A stretch of 64,000 nucleotides of DNA, taken from Mesobacillus jeotgali. Lineage in GTDB: Bacteria > Bacillota > Bacilli > Bacillales > Cytobacillaceae. Positions 52,223 through 61,749 of the stretch are shown here, piece after piece (within the stretch, counting starts at the first letter, position 1; every line of letters starts with the position of its first letter). The stretch lies in the NCBI RefSeq assembly GCF_900166585.1, contig NZ_FVZC01000007.1, positions 248,001 to 312,000 on the forward strand. The letters run 5' to 3'. Below the pieces are notes generated by a model, which worked only from the letters and a program-made list of their open reading frames with translations, was not told where the DNA came from and ran no database searches. The position numbers and the translations under genes were made by a program.

Positions 52223-54043
52223 ATGGCAATATTGACAGATAAAGAGATTCTTTTTCGAAAAAAGGTTTCTGACTACTATATAATCCTGGTTGGTTTTTTT
52301 GGATGGGCCTTTATTTTGTATTCGATCCCTTTGGCGACTTTTCCGGAGAAGCCAATTGTGCTGCTCCTTCTAGTTGTATTAATGTTGCTTGCTGAGTATT
52401 TTCCCATCCCCTTATTTACTATAACGATGTTCAGCACGATGACATTTCCTATTTTGTTTATCATGAATCTATATTTCGGAATTTATACCGCCACCGCGGC
52501 CTTTGCATTTGTGCTGATTTTTGAATCCTTTCATCATAAAAGATCTCTTCGATCAACAGTATTTAACATTGCCCAATATACCTTGTCTCTTGTTGGGGCA
52601 GATTGGCTGATTAAGATATGGATCAGCCAGTACCCGTTAGAGGATCCGTTTGCGAGCCTTCTTAGTATCTTTGCTTTTACTTCGTTCTATTTTTTAATTA
52701 ATAATGTCCTTAATGATATTCTTTTTACTATACGGCCTTTCCCATTTACAAAAGAAGAGTGGAAGAGCAAAGCTTTACAAGAGTTGTTTATTGCTAAAAT
52801 GTCGATCGTCTTACTCGCCTTTCTTGAGATCTATACCAATTATCTTCCTGCGAACGTCATTGATTTTACTACTATTCTTTTTTTATCCCTCTGGATTGGG
52901 ATTACAACGACCAGTTCCATTTTGACAAAAGCAAGAATTAATAGAAAGAGATTGAATGCTCTCTCCATTCTCAGTACGGAATTGAACAGGATCAATACAA
53001 AGGATTTTGATGAAAAGAAAAGCCTGCTGCTCGAAACCTTCCATGCCCAAGCTTTTGTTTTACTGGTAAAAGAACATAATGCCTGGAGGCTCTTGCTTAA
53101 GGATGGACATGTGAAAAACGAGGTGACATTCAGTGATGAAATGTCACTTTATCTTGATGAAGTTTCGGACATGACTATGGTGACTGGGAAGGATATTGAA
53201 AAGCTGCCGCCTAATACTATTTTTAACAAGATGATTCTTTCGCAGATCTTTTCACCCCTTAGTGTCGACGATGAAACAGTTGGTATGTTAATAGTAGGCA
53301 GAGTAAGTGAAATTGGTTTTATTCATGATGAGATTCGTTCTTTGACCGTATTATCCAATGTTCTGGCAAGTACTTTGAAAACACGCTCACTCATCCTGGA
53401 AAATGAAAAACTGCTGATATTGGAAGAACGCAGCCGAATTGCGCGTGATATCCATGATGGCATCGGCCAGTCCCTGGCAGGAATCGTGTTCCAGATGGAA
53501 TCTGCGCTGCGAAAGAAGAGTGAAAGTAAAGGAAATCTTCCCAATAAACAAATTGAACAATGGATTCAAAAACTTAGAGACAGTTTAAAAGAGCTTCGAC
53601 AATCGATTTATTCATTAAGAACATGCCCTGTGGAAAAACATGGGATGAAACGGGCGATAGAAGAAAAGATCCGAAAAATGGAGTTGGAAGAAAAGGCCAT
53701 TATAAATTTCACTCAAAAAGGAGAGCCATACGCCCTGAGCTACCAAATAGAAAAAGTGATTTATGATATATTCCAGGAAAGCCTGCAAAACTCTGTTAAA
53801 CATGCAAAAGCGGATAAAATTGAGGTCATGCTGAAATATGGACCCGAGCAGACCTTGATAAAAATCAAGGATGATGGTATTGGATTTTCATTATATGACA
53901 AGTTGATTAAAGGCCAGACGGAACCTCATTTTGGGATCGTCACGATGAGCGAGCTGGCACATGATTTTGGAGCCAAATTTGAGATCGACAGTGCAGAAGG
54001 GAAAGGAACCGAGATTCGGCTAGGCATACCACATATTAATTAA
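52223..54043 (+). CDS. NarL-type membrane sensor histidine kinase
   Basis: A 606-residue kinase. Residues 1-230 hold seven to eight membrane segments, 240-390 a GAF-like domain, then a HisKA_3 dimerisation region with H-box RIARDIHDGIGQSLAGIVFQ (His about 411) and a compact HATPase (DIFQESLQNSVKHAKA, DDGIGF, HFGIVTMSELA). This is the DegS/NreB/LiaS class. ATG 52223 abuts GAAGGGG, so the TTG at 52235 may be the real start. The regulator follows. Confidence 0.85.
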   Translation: MAILTDKEILFRKKVSDYYIILVGFFGWAFILYSIPLATFPEKPIVLLLLVVLMLLAEYFPIPLFTITMFSTMTFPILFIMNLYFGIYTATAAFAFVLIFESFHHKRSLRSTVFNIAQYTLSLVGADWLIKIWISQYPLEDPFASLLSIFAFTSFYFLINNVLNDILFTIRPFPFTKEEWKSKALQELFIAKMSIVLLAFLEIYTNYLPANVIDFTTILFLSLWIGITTTSSILTKARINRKRLNALSILSTELNRINTKDFDEKKSLLLETFHAQAFVLLVKEHNAWRLLLKDGHVKNEVTFSDEMSLYLDEVSDMTMVTGKDIEKLPPNTIFNKMILSQIFSPLSVDDETVGMLIVGRVSEIGFIHDEIRSLTVLSNVLASTLKTRSLILENEKLLILEERSRIARDIHDGIGQSLAGIVFQMESALRKKSESKGNLPNKQIEQWIQKLRDSLKELRQSIYSLRTCPVEKHGMKRAIEEKIRKMELEEKAIINFTQKGEPYALSYQIEKVIYDIFQESLQNSVKHAKADKIEVMLKYGPEQTLIKIKDDGIGFSLYDKLIKGQTEPHFGIVTMSELAHDFGAKFEIDSAEGKGTEIRLGIPHIN

Positions 54044-54058
54044 AGGGGTGAGAGAAGT

Positions 54059-54703
54059 ATGATTAACGTTATGATAGTGGATGATCACACAGTTTTAAGG
54101 GATGGAATCCGCAGTATTTTGGATGTGGAAGAGGACCTGCTCCTCGTTGGAGAAGCGGATTCAGGGGATGCGTTATTAGAGAAACTGGATACCATCGTCC
54201 CCGATGTTATTGTTTTGGATATTAATTTGCAGAATAAAAATGGAATTGAATTCATTTCCCTTATCAAAGAAAAGCACCCTGCCTGTAAAATACTAATCTT
54301 AACGATGTTTGATCATGATGAATACTTCAAATCTGCCCTCAGGGAAGGCGCTGATGGATATTTGTTGAAGGATGCTTCCTCCATGGAGGTCATCGATGCC
54401 ATTCGTAAAATCCATAAAGGAAATTCCATTATACACCCTAAAATGGCTAGCAAACTGATATCCTATCACCGCATCCAAAGCGACTTTACCATCCAGGAAA
54501 ATGAATTGACCAACAGGGAGAAGGAAGTGCTCAATCAGTTAGTCAGAGGAAAGTCCAATAAGGAAATAGCCGCCCATCTATCCATCAGCGATAAAACGGT
54601 AAAAATACATGTGAACAAGATCTATAAGAAACTAAACGTGAACAGCCGCTCACAAGCCATTATATATGCTGTTCAAAACAAGCTGGTACCATATTTAAAT
54701 TAA
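54059..54703 (+). CDS. NarL/FixJ-type response regulator
   Basis: A 214-residue regulator with DDH pocket, phospho-acceptor Asp in VIVLDINLQNKNGIEF, Lys in GYLLKDASS, and a LuxR-type HTH (LTNREKEVLNQLVRGKSNKE then LSISDKTVKIHVNKIYKKLN). It is 15 bases behind the kinase. No obvious target operon adjoins, so it likely regulates distant genes. Confidence 0.9.
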   Translation: MINVMIVDDHTVLRDGIRSILDVEEDLLLVGEADSGDALLEKLDTIVPDVIVLDINLQNKNGIEFISLIKEKHPACKILILTMFDHDEYFKSALREGADGYLLKDASSMEVIDAIRKIHKGNSIIHPKMASKLISYHRIQSDFTIQENELTNREKEVLNQLVRGKSNKEIAAHLSISDKTVKIHVNKIYKKLNVNSRSQAIIYAVQNKLVPYLN

Positions 54704-54707
54704 CATC

Positions 54708-54733
54708 AAACTGCCTTTACGGCGGTTTTTTTT
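54708..54733 (+). terminator. Terminator of the two-component operon
   Basis: AAACTGCC pairs with GGCGGTTT, then T5 or more. Confidence 0.85.
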
Positions 54734-54901
54734 ATTCTATAACCTTGGTACTATACCAACTAAAATCAAGTGTCTAGAAAAATAGAACAAACACTCAATA
54801 TTCAAAATGGACTAATTCTACCATAATAGTAGAGTAGGATAAATGCCGTTTTGGTTAAGTTTTAGTAAAGATTTTTTGAAGATGAAGAGGTGTTCAGCGT
54901 C

Positions 54902-55081
54902 ATGACCAAGGAGGACTTGATTGAGGATACTCGAAGAAAAATGATTATTAGTATAAAGGAAAACGGATACTTGAACCAAAAAACCATTCAACTCAGCCAG
55001 GAATTGGATGTGTATATATTGGAGCAACAAAAGCTCAGGATGGAACTTCTAAAGACAAGAAGACGCGATTGCATTGGATGA
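54902..55081 (+). CDS. Spo0E-family aspartyl-phosphate phosphatase
   Basis: A 59-residue protein from ATG 54902 (GTG 54890 also in frame; GAGGTG lies just upstream). The LSQELDVYILEQQ motif is the SQELD signature of the Spo0E family, whose members dephosphorylate Spo0A-P and hold back sporulation. Length and two-helix form are typical. Confidence 0.8.
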   Translation: MTKEDLIEDTRRKMIISIKENGYLNQKTIQLSQELDVYILEQQKLRMELLKTRRRDCIG

Positions 55082-55158
55082 TCACTTTTTATGGAAAAGG
55101 GCTCTGTTAATTGCATCAGAGGGAAGAAAAAACGCTGATAAGGAGTTGGGACAATCAT

Positions 55159-55347
55159 ATGAAGCATGAGTGTCTGGGTGATATATTGAGAATGGAAAGG
55201 CATAAAAGAAATTTAACTCAAGAAAAAGTGTGTGAAGATCTCGGCCTGAGGTTAAATACGCTTGACCGAATTGAAAACAATAAAAGCGTCAAAGGAACGA
55301 CTATAAAAAAACTATTAAACTATTATCAAATGAGTAAAGAAGAATAA
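55159..55347 (+). CDS. XRE-family small HTH protein
   Basis: The likely start is ATG 55159, though AAGGAG is rather far upstream; the frame is open to a TTG at 55111. The 62-residue product is a single Cro/C1-type helix-turn-helix: LGDILRMERHKRNLTQEKVC then LGLRLNTLDRIENNKSVKG. It follows the Spo0E-family gene in the same direction. No target is apparent. Confidence 0.6.
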   Translation: MKHECLGDILRMERHKRNLTQEKVCEDLGLRLNTLDRIENNKSVKGTTIKKLLNYYQMSKEE

Positions 55348-55569
55348 AGAACTGCCACTCTTGAAAATATGGCAAACAGGCTTACAATTAGATAAGATCC
55401 ATTATTCATGAGGGGGAGACCCTCTATTTTTATTTCGGATTTTTTTAGCGATGAATCGTTATTTGCAGGGTTTCAATCCGTTACTATCTGCCTCGAAAAT
55501 AAAATCTCCATATACCTAAAAAACCTCAAAAATATTTTAGTTACACGAAATAAATCCATGGTATAATAT

Positions 55570-55758
55570 ATCGAATTATATTGGTTTTACCCCGTACTGA
55601 AGCGCTTAGCGCGAGGTTCATCAGGGGGAGTATCAACAATGTTCTGAAGCAAAATAGCCAGTGAATTTAAGAAGTCTCCTGTTGCCAACTAGCAGCAGGT
55701 TTTTCATATTACAATGAGTTTTAAAATAAGAAAGTTGGCAGCTTAGAGGAGGACTCCC
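55570..55758 (+). promoter_or_regulatory. Structured leader with possible attenuator upstream of a diguanylate cyclase
   Basis: An extended -10 TGGTATAAT (55559-55567) starts a leader of about 190 bases. ACCCC (about 55590) can pair with AGGGGG (about 55624) around the small hairpin GCGC-TTA-GCGC. Further down CCTGTTGC pairs with GCAGCAGG (about 55677-55701), followed by TTTTT, a terminator 55 bases before the coding start. This is riboswitch-like architecture. It does not match any class I know, including the c-di-GMP riboswitches. Confidence 0.45.
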
Positions 55759-56856
55759 ATGAGGGAAGATAAAGAATGGAACGATATAGCTGGATTAAAC
55801 AGGTTGATTTTAAAAGCTTCCTGGTGGATGGTTCTTGTCATTATCCTTCTGTCCGTAACAGGAATTTTAATTACATATCAATTTAATGGAAAAGGACTTA
55901 TTCAGATGGCGGTCTCATACGTCATTTTGCCGACGATTTATACAGTCGTGATCCTAACCCTGACACAAGTGTTATATTCCATGTTCAGACACTGGGGAGA
56001 TTATATACTCCTTATAGGGGTTTTTGCGATTCTTCATGTATATATCCTTAACTTCCCGTTTGCACAAGGCATTCATTATTTACTGATAATTAGCGTTCTT
56101 ATATCAGCATTGTACTTTCAAAAGGAGAAAGTATATTTTACTGGTATTTTAAGCTTGATTTCGATCTTCTCTCTTTATTTCTTTTATGAGCCGTTTGCAG
56201 ATGAAATTGCGAGACGGGACATTTACGCCTTCATAGGGATATTTATTGGTTTTGTTTTTATATCCGTAGGGATTATCTATCGAGGCCATTATCTGCTAAA
56301 GCATCTGGAAGAATCAATCAGGAATCAGGAAGAACTAATGGTTCGGAATATTATGATGGATAAAGCAAGCAAAATGGATGGGCTGACCGATTTATACAAT
56401 CATAAAACGTTTCATGAATACCTTGACCGATTGATCGAGCAAAGTGATAAAAGCCAATTATCTTTTCAACTAGCGATTATTGATATCGATAATTTCAAAA
56501 AAGTGAATGACCAATTCGGTCACTGGGTGGGTGATATTGTTCTGGCAAGAGTAGGTGAACAATTAAAACTGAATGTAACACCAGATGATTTCGTTTCAAG
56601 ATATGGCGGTGAAGAATTTGCCGTGATCTTGACAGAAAAAGGCAAAAAGGATTCCTTTCAATTAGTGGATGAAATCCGAGCAAATATAAGCGAAATGGTT
56701 CATCCTGAAATGGATAATAAGCCTGTCACGGTCAGTGTCGGAATGTGCTCTTACGAAGCAGGCCTCGATAAGGAAAACTTCTTCAAAGCCGCAGATGACA
56801 GCTTATATCAAGCAAAAAGGAACGGTAAGAATCAAACTGTAATGGCGCGAATTTAA
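55759..56856 (+). CDS. Membrane-bound diguanylate cyclase (GGDEF)
   Basis: A 365-residue protein. Residues 20-175 hold six membrane segments, then a short coil and a GGDEF domain at about 205-360 with the active-site RYGGEEF. DGLTDLYNHKTF and DNFKKVNDQFGHWVGD are the metal and substrate loops. An RxxD inhibitory site is not obvious (LNVTPDD precedes the GGEEF). It makes cyclic di-GMP. AGAGGAGG precedes ATG; the leader upstream may control it. Confidence 0.9.
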   Translation: MREDKEWNDIAGLNRLILKASWWMVLVIILLSVTGILITYQFNGKGLIQMAVSYVILPTIYTVVILTLTQVLYSMFRHWGDYILLIGVFAILHVYILNFPFAQGIHYLLIISVLISALYFQKEKVYFTGILSLISIFSLYFFYEPFADEIARRDIYAFIGIFIGFVFISVGIIYRGHYLLKHLEESIRNQEELMVRNIMMDKASKMDGLTDLYNHKTFHEYLDRLIEQSDKSQLSFQLAIIDIDNFKKVNDQFGHWVGDIVLARVGEQLKLNVTPDDFVSRYGGEEFAVILTEKGKKDSFQLVDEIRANISEMVHPEMDNKPVTVSVGMCSYEAGLDKENFFKAADDSLYQAKRNGKNQTVMARI

Positions 56857-56970
56857 AGGGGACAAGGGACGGTTCCTGTGTGAATGGACGCTGTGTCTCT
56901 GCATGATAAACAATCAGAGGTGCTGAAAAAGAAAAAAGGCAGCGAGTTTATTAGTGCAGATCATGCAGCG

Positions 56971-57375
56971 TCAATCATCCCGCGACATCGCATTATAGTG
57001 TTTAAGCTGTTTAAACCGCTTTTTCTTTTTTAAGTACTTTTCGTTCAATATTAGTACTTTTCCATCCTCTGCTGCTGAAAATTTGCGGTAGACGGTTTTG
57101 TATTTTTTAAAGGCTAAATGTCCGGCCATATAAACAGGCAAGATGATGGCCAATAGAATAAGTACGTCACGTATCAAATGGAATTTCTGTTCGAAAACAT
57201 AGATCATCATAACAGCCTGGGAGGCAAAAGCCACCATTAAGGTGATCAGCACATTGCATATATGAAAGGCAAAAAACTCTTTTCCTCGAAGAAATATCCG
57301 CTCGAGTTCATTTTTGAAAATGAGAGAAATGAATACCGTTATCACGATGAAAATAAAGTTGATGAAATACGCCAT
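56971..57375 (-). CDS. Small membrane protein of unknown function
   Basis: A 134-residue protein with three hydrophobic segments (3-22, 36-62 and 68-88) and a basic cytoplasmic tail. GGAGGC precedes the start at 57375. It is convergent with the diguanylate cyclase gene; no family recognised. Confidence 0.55.
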   Translation of the reverse strand: MAYFINFIFIVITVFISLIFKNELERIFLRGKEFFAFHICNVLITLMVAFASQAVMMIYVFEQKFHLIRDVLILLAIILPVYMAGHLAFKKYKTVYRKFSAAEDGKVLILNEKYLKKKKRFKQLKHYNAMSRDD

Positions 57376-57519
57376 TTTCAGTGGGCCTCCTTTGTGACTT
57401 CTTCCCTTTTGAGCATTGTATCATAATAAATGGGAATGAGAAGGGGAGTCGTAATGGGAGCCTCAGTGGAGCCACTGGACAGGTGTATGAAAAGTCAGAG
57501 GAAATTTTAGGAGGGGAAA

Positions 57520-58770
57520 ATAAAATATATATCGACCACATCAATAAAATAGCGCAAGATTCGTTCATACAGAATCACTGATTGTAAGAGAAGCAGCATA
57601 ATACGATAACTAGCGGTATCTCCAAAGGAAAATTACCTGTTTTAAAAAACCCCACTGCACCTTATTGGCGAAAAATAAAATATATCGATCACATTTTGAA
57701 ATATATCAGTCGATTTTGGATTTTATCGATCACTTTCAGAGATATATCGCCCACTTTTCGAATTATATCGACCACATCAAAAAAATAGCGCAAAATTCAT
57801 TAGTACAGGAATCACTGATTGCAAGAGAAGCAGCACAATACGATAACTAGCAGTATCTCCAAAGGAAAATTACCTGTTTTAGAAACCCCCACTGCACCTT
57901 ATTGGCGAAAAATAAAATATATCGACCACATTTTGAAATATATCAGTCGATTTTGGATTTTATCGATCATTCAGAGATATATCGCCCACTTTTCGAATTA
58001 TATCGACCACATCAATAAACTAGCAGCAAAATTTCATTAATACTCGATCACTGATCGCAAGAGAAGCAGCACAATACGATAACTAGCGGTATCTCCAAAG
58101 GAAAATTACCTGTTTTAAAAACCCCCACTGCACCTTATTGGCGAAAAATAAAATATATCGACCACATTTTGAAATATATCAGTCGATTTTGGATTTTATC
58201 GATCACATTCAGAGATATATCGCCCACTTTTCGAATTATATCGACCACATCAAAAAAATAGCGCAAAATTCATTAATACAGGAATCACTGATTGCAGGAG
58301 AAGCAGCACATTACGATAACTAGCAGTATCTCCAAAGAAAAATTACCTGTTTTAAAAACCCCACCGCTCTTTATTGGCGAAAAATAAAATATATCGACCA
58401 CATTATGAAATATATCAGTCGATTTTGGATTTTATCGACCACATTCAGAGTGATATCGACCACATCAATAAAATAGCAGCAGAATTCATTAATACTGGAT
58501 CACTTATGGCAATAGAAGCAGCACATTACGATAAGTAGCAGTAAAACTTAATACTAGAAAAGAAAAATTACCTGTTATAAAACTCCTACCGCACTTCATT
58601 GGCGAAAAATAAAATATATCGACCACATTATGAAATATATCAGTCGATTTTGGATTTTATCGACCACATTCAGAGATATATCGACCACTTTTCCAATTAT
58701 ATCGACCACATCAATAAAGTAGCGCAAAATTCATTAATACTGGGTCACTGAATGCAATAGAAAGGTTTCT
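57520..58770. repeat. Nested tandem repeat: five ~237-bp units built from 21-bp subunits
   Basis: The anchor TTGGCGAAAAATAAAATAT recurs with its TGGCG at 57666, 57903, 58139, 58375 and 58600 (spacing 237, 236, 236, 225). A partial unit lies before the first. Inside each unit the motif ATATATCGACCACATTTTGA repeats about five times at 21-base steps. Short frames through it translate as heptads (YIDHIKK, FIDHIQR, YIAHFSN), but starts, ribosome sites and stops vary between units, so I regard it as non-coding. Confidence 0.85.
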
Positions 58771-58797
58771 GGTAAGAGGCAGCTTTGCAAAAAACTC

Positions 58798-58826
58798 AAG
58801 GCCAGCCACAAAGTGGGGTGGCCTTT
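58798..58826 (-). terminator. Terminator of the VWA lipoprotein gene
   Basis: AAGGCCA and CCAC pair with GTGG and TGGCCTT; a T run follows on the minus strand. Confidence 0.75.
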
Positions 58827-58831
58827 TACCA

Positions 58832-60223
58832 TTAATCATTGCTGTATTTCTTTTTCATTTCTTCGCCTTTTTCCTTGATCTTTGTTTTAAGGTTTTCGCT
58901 GTTTGTGTTTAGGGTTTCTTTTAACTCGTTGTACTTGTTTTCCTGATACTCTTTGATGATATCGTGTCTTTGGTCAATCAGGCTGTCGACTTCCTGGCGG
59001 GTTTCGTTACTGATTTGCTCTTTATTCTGCAAGTAATACGAAGCCTCTTTAAGGCGTGATTTTTCATCATAGGTTTTATTTTGGAATTCAGAGTTTTTGT
59101 CCCAGAGGGCATTAGATTTCTTTGTCTGTTCATCCCAAACAAGGCTCCAGTTCTTGTTGCTCCAGTCCCACCATTCGTTCCAAAGACGGCGGCGTTCTTT
59201 TTCCCAGAGTTTATTGAAATCTGCTGCGGAGTTGACTGTTTCGTATTTCCCGCCGCCTGCCTGTGCAACGGACATCAGCTGGTTCTGACCGGCAGAATCG
59301 ACATTGAATCCGATAACATTCACTACTGCGGCAATATTGGAATCGTGAAGTTCCTTTGCGGCTTTTACAGGGTCACCATCACATGTTTCCACGCCATCAC
59401 TGACGATATAAATGATATTCTGCCCTTGATTTCCGGCTTTTTCAAAATCGTTTTTCGCCTCGGTGATCGCTTTGGCGATTGGCGTCCAGCCAGTTGGCTT
59501 GAAGGAGTCAAGAGAGCTGGAAAATGCAGCTTTATCATATGCCTTTAAATCATAGACTACTTCTGTGCTGTCACATGAAACCTTTTTGTCACTATCTGCA
59601 TTGCTTCCTTTGTGCCCGTAGACACGCAGGGAAACATTCGCGCCCTCAGGCATGGAGGAGAGGAATTCATTGATTGCTTCCTTGGCGAGCTCCATCTTGG
59701 TCTTGCCCCCGACCTTTTGGGCCATGCTTCCGCTTGCATCCAGCAGGATTGAGACATTGGCATTCATTCCAAGATCTCCATCTTCACTTATATTCATTCC
59801 GCCAGGCATCTGGCTGATTTCTGTTTCCATGTCCGGTACAAATGCTTCGAAGTACTCATAGTATTCTTCATAATTTTTGCCCTCACCCATCAGGCGAAGC
59901 AATTCAGCATATATTTGAAAACTGTCTTTTTCCAGGAAATTCTCATCGTTCAATTCTTTATGTACAATGGCTTCGTTGTATTTAGTCCCCGGATATTTTC
60001 CAGGTTTTTCTTTAAGGATTTCTTCGATGCTGACGGCAATACCCAGGTCATCTTCTTCCTCAGCTTCCTGGCTGCCTTTTTCCTTCTTTCCGTCTTTCTT
60101 CTTCTCTTCTTGTCCTGACTTTTTCTCCTCGCCTGAAGCCTTTTCGCTATCTCCGCAGGCTGCCAGAGCGAATACGAGCATTGCTGCTAATCCGGCAAAC
60201 ATGATAAGCTTTCTCCAACTCAT
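58832..60223 (-). CDS. VWA-domain lipoprotein
   Basis: A 463-residue lipoprotein: signal peptide with lipobox LAAC (C23), a Lys/Glu-rich linker (26-60), a helical region, a von Willebrand factor A domain (about 152-340) with MIDAS DASGS and the later Thr and Asp (GWTPIAKA, SDGVETCDGD), and a long charged helical C-terminus (345-463) likely forming coiled coil. It should sit on the outer face of the membrane and bind a partner through a metal ion. It resembles B. subtilis YwmC/YwmD only in the VWA part. Monocistronic. Confidence 0.85.
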   Translation of the reverse strand: MSWRKLIMFAGLAAMLVFALAACGDSEKASGEEKKSGQEEKKKDGKKEKGSQEAEEEDDLGIAVSIEEILKEKPGKYPGTKYNEAIVHKELNDENFLEKDSFQIYAELLRLMGEGKNYEEYYEYFEAFVPDMETEISQMPGGMNISEDGDLGMNANVSILLDASGSMAQKVGGKTKMELAKEAINEFLSSMPEGANVSLRVYGHKGSNADSDKKVSCDSTEVVYDLKAYDKAAFSSSLDSFKPTGWTPIAKAITEAKNDFEKAGNQGQNIIYIVSDGVETCDGDPVKAAKELHDSNIAAVVNVIGFNVDSAGQNQLMSVAQAGGGKYETVNSAADFNKLWEKERRRLWNEWWDWSNKNWSLVWDEQTKKSNALWDKNSEFQNKTYDEKSRLKEASYYLQNKEQISNETRQEVDSLIDQRHDIIKEYQENKYNELKETLNTNSENLKTKIKEKGEEMKKKYSND

Positions 60224-60480
60224 GGGTCTCCATCCTCCCTTAATTTTTATCTGCTAAATTTCCAAATACTCACAAATGTTATCAAAATGACAACCTACTT
60301 TACAACTAAAATACTGAAATATTTTCCAATTTAAGAACTAATACCCAGGTAAAATCAACCATAAACACTTAATATGGTAAAAAACTCCTATTTTAGAAAG
60401 CGGGAGTATCCCTGGTAAAATAAACTATAGGGTTGCAAAATTTCACACTAATTGGCAGTGTAACTTATAAATATAGCCAA

Positions 60481-60528
60481 CAAAGGGACAGTCCGGCCGC
60501 TTTTGTGCACGGCAGGACTGTCCCTTTG
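60481..60528. repeat. 14-bp perfect inverted repeat
   Basis: CAAAGGGACAGTCC (60481-60494) faces GGACTGTCCCTTTG (60515-60528). It has the GGGACAGTCC core of the dispersed palindromes. The remainder of 60224-60572 shows nothing else recognisable. Confidence 0.65.
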
Positions 60529-60572
60529 ATAAGTACCTATTTAATTAAGAAGGCTTAGGGAATGCTCCCTTG

Positions 60573-60716
60573 TCACTTTCGAGACGCTAACACGTCACTT
60601 ATTAACATGATCTCTTCCCAAATGAATTCTTTATAGGTGGGATTTGAACAGCGAGTGAAATCAATAAGAAGCCGATTCTTTTCTCTTTCTAAAAGGAATA
60701 GTTCCTGAGTCTCCAT
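60573..60716 (-). CDS. 47-residue hypothetical protein
   Basis: A short frame missed by length cut-offs. ATG at 60716 is eight bases after GGTGGG. The peptide (METQELFLLEREKNRLLIDF, NPTYKEFIWEEIMLISDVLA) looks like a two-helix protein similar in size to Spo0E-like or Sda-like regulators, but no motif is decisive. It lies 26 bases behind the DUF2187 gene in the same direction. Confidence 0.45.
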   Translation of the reverse strand: METQELFLLEREKNRLLIDFTRCSNPTYKEFIWEEIMLISDVLASRK

Positions 60717-60742
60717 TTAGTTTCCCACCTTAACTTTAAAAA

Positions 60743-60961
60743 TCAAGCAGTTTCAACGGGATTTATTATCGTATAGTTCGAATGTTTTACCACTGTCCTG
60801 GTTGTATCATAGTCTAATCTTTTAGTGGCTTCCCTTGAAATTGCGATAATGACACTGTTGTCCCTTACCAGTTCAACCACACCCTCAAAAGTCTTCATTT
60901 TTCGGATAAATGAAATTCGATCACCAATTTTAGCTCTTTTAGCGATTTTGTTAGACATCAT
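60743..60961 (-). CDS. DUF2187 (YkvS-like) protein
   Basis: A 72-residue protein with KIGDRISFIRKMKTFEGVVEL and DNSVIIAIS, the SH3-like fold of DUF2187 found in spore-forming bacilli. GGGAGG precedes its start (ATG 60961 or 60958). Function unknown. Probable first gene of a two-gene unit with the 47-residue protein. Confidence 0.82.
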   Translation of the reverse strand: MMSNKIAKRAKIGDRISFIRKMKTFEGVVELVRDNSVIIAISREATKRLDYDTTRTVVKHSNYTIINPVETA

Positions 60962-61218
60962 TTTTCCTCCCAGATGTAATTAATCAAATTAGAAGAAAAT
61001 ATTATTGAGATATAATTACCCTAAACAAAAAGCAAATAAACGGTACGGAGATATTTACCTGTGAAAGTTTTACACATGTTAGTATAATCATATGGTTTAT
61101 TAAGTATGTACTCATTAAAAAAGCATATTGTGAAACGATATACTCTAACCTTTACCCCTGGGGTTTTCATAATACAGCTGCCTTGAATAAGAAACGTATG
61201 TAAACAGGAGAGGAGTGA

Positions 61219-61749
61219 GTGGAATTGAACCTCCACACATTGATTTGGCTTTTTCCTATCATATTTGTTTTACATGATTTTGAAGAGATTATCATGCTTG
61301 AAAAGTGGATGGCAAAAAATCGGGGCATCATCAAAAAAGTGCTTCCAGAAAGATTGGCCAATAATGTAGTAAAGCAATTCTCCATGACTACTGCCCAGAT
61401 GTCTGTTGCTGTTCTGATTGTCTTCCTGTTCGTTTGCAGCTCAACATTCATGGCGAGTCAATATGCAAATGGGGGATTGCTCTCAAACATTCATTATTTT
61501 ACAGTCGTAGTTCTGATATTCCTTCTCCATGTCTTTACTCACGTAGGACAGTCAATTTTATTCAGATCCATAACCCCAGGAGTCATCACCTCTATTTTTC
61601 TCGTTCTCCCGTATAGCCTTGCCATGTTAAACGCTTTATTCGAACATAGAGTCATTGACTGGGATACTATTTATTTTTATTTGCCTTTTGTCATATTGGC
61701 ACTTCCTATTGTATTAGCAGCTCATTGGATTGGAAAAAGAGTGGTATGA
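61219..61749 (+). CDS. HXXEE-domain membrane protein
   Basis: A 176-residue membrane protein with five hydrophobic segments. FVLHDFEEIIMLEKW near residue 18 is the HxxEE motif, and HVFTHVGQSILFR holds the second conserved His pair. The His/Glu arrangement suggests a metal site in the membrane; function unknown. Start GTG 61219 or TTG 61225 follows GGAGAGGAG. Confidence 0.78.
   Translation: MELNLHTLIWLFPIIFVLHDFEEIIMLEKWMAKNRGIIKKVLPERLANNVVKQFSMTTAQMSVAVLIVFLFVCSSTFMASQYANGGLLSNIHYFTVVVLIFLLHVFTHVGQSILFRSITPGVITSIFLVLPYSLAMLNALFEHRVIDWDTIYFYLPFVILALPIVLAAHWIGKRVV

Noticed and set aside
55570..55758. c-di-GMP (GEMM) riboswitch before the GGDEF gene
   Set aside because: The conserved GEMM-I core with its GNRA tetraloop and receptor is not present, nor do I see the class II pseudoknot; left as an unassigned leader.
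57381..58323. Four short frames encoding IDHI-type heptad proteins
   Set aside because: They lie inside the 237-bp repeats, have different starts and ends in each unit and no consistent ribosome binding site.
57520..58770. CRISPR array with 21-bp repeats
   Set aside because: The 21-bp motifs are imperfect and adjacent, and the larger unit repeats as a whole; there are no spacers.
58978..60257. Several frames on both strands across the VWA lipoprotein gene
   Set aside because: They are shadow frames of a gene with a clear lipobox and MIDAS motif.
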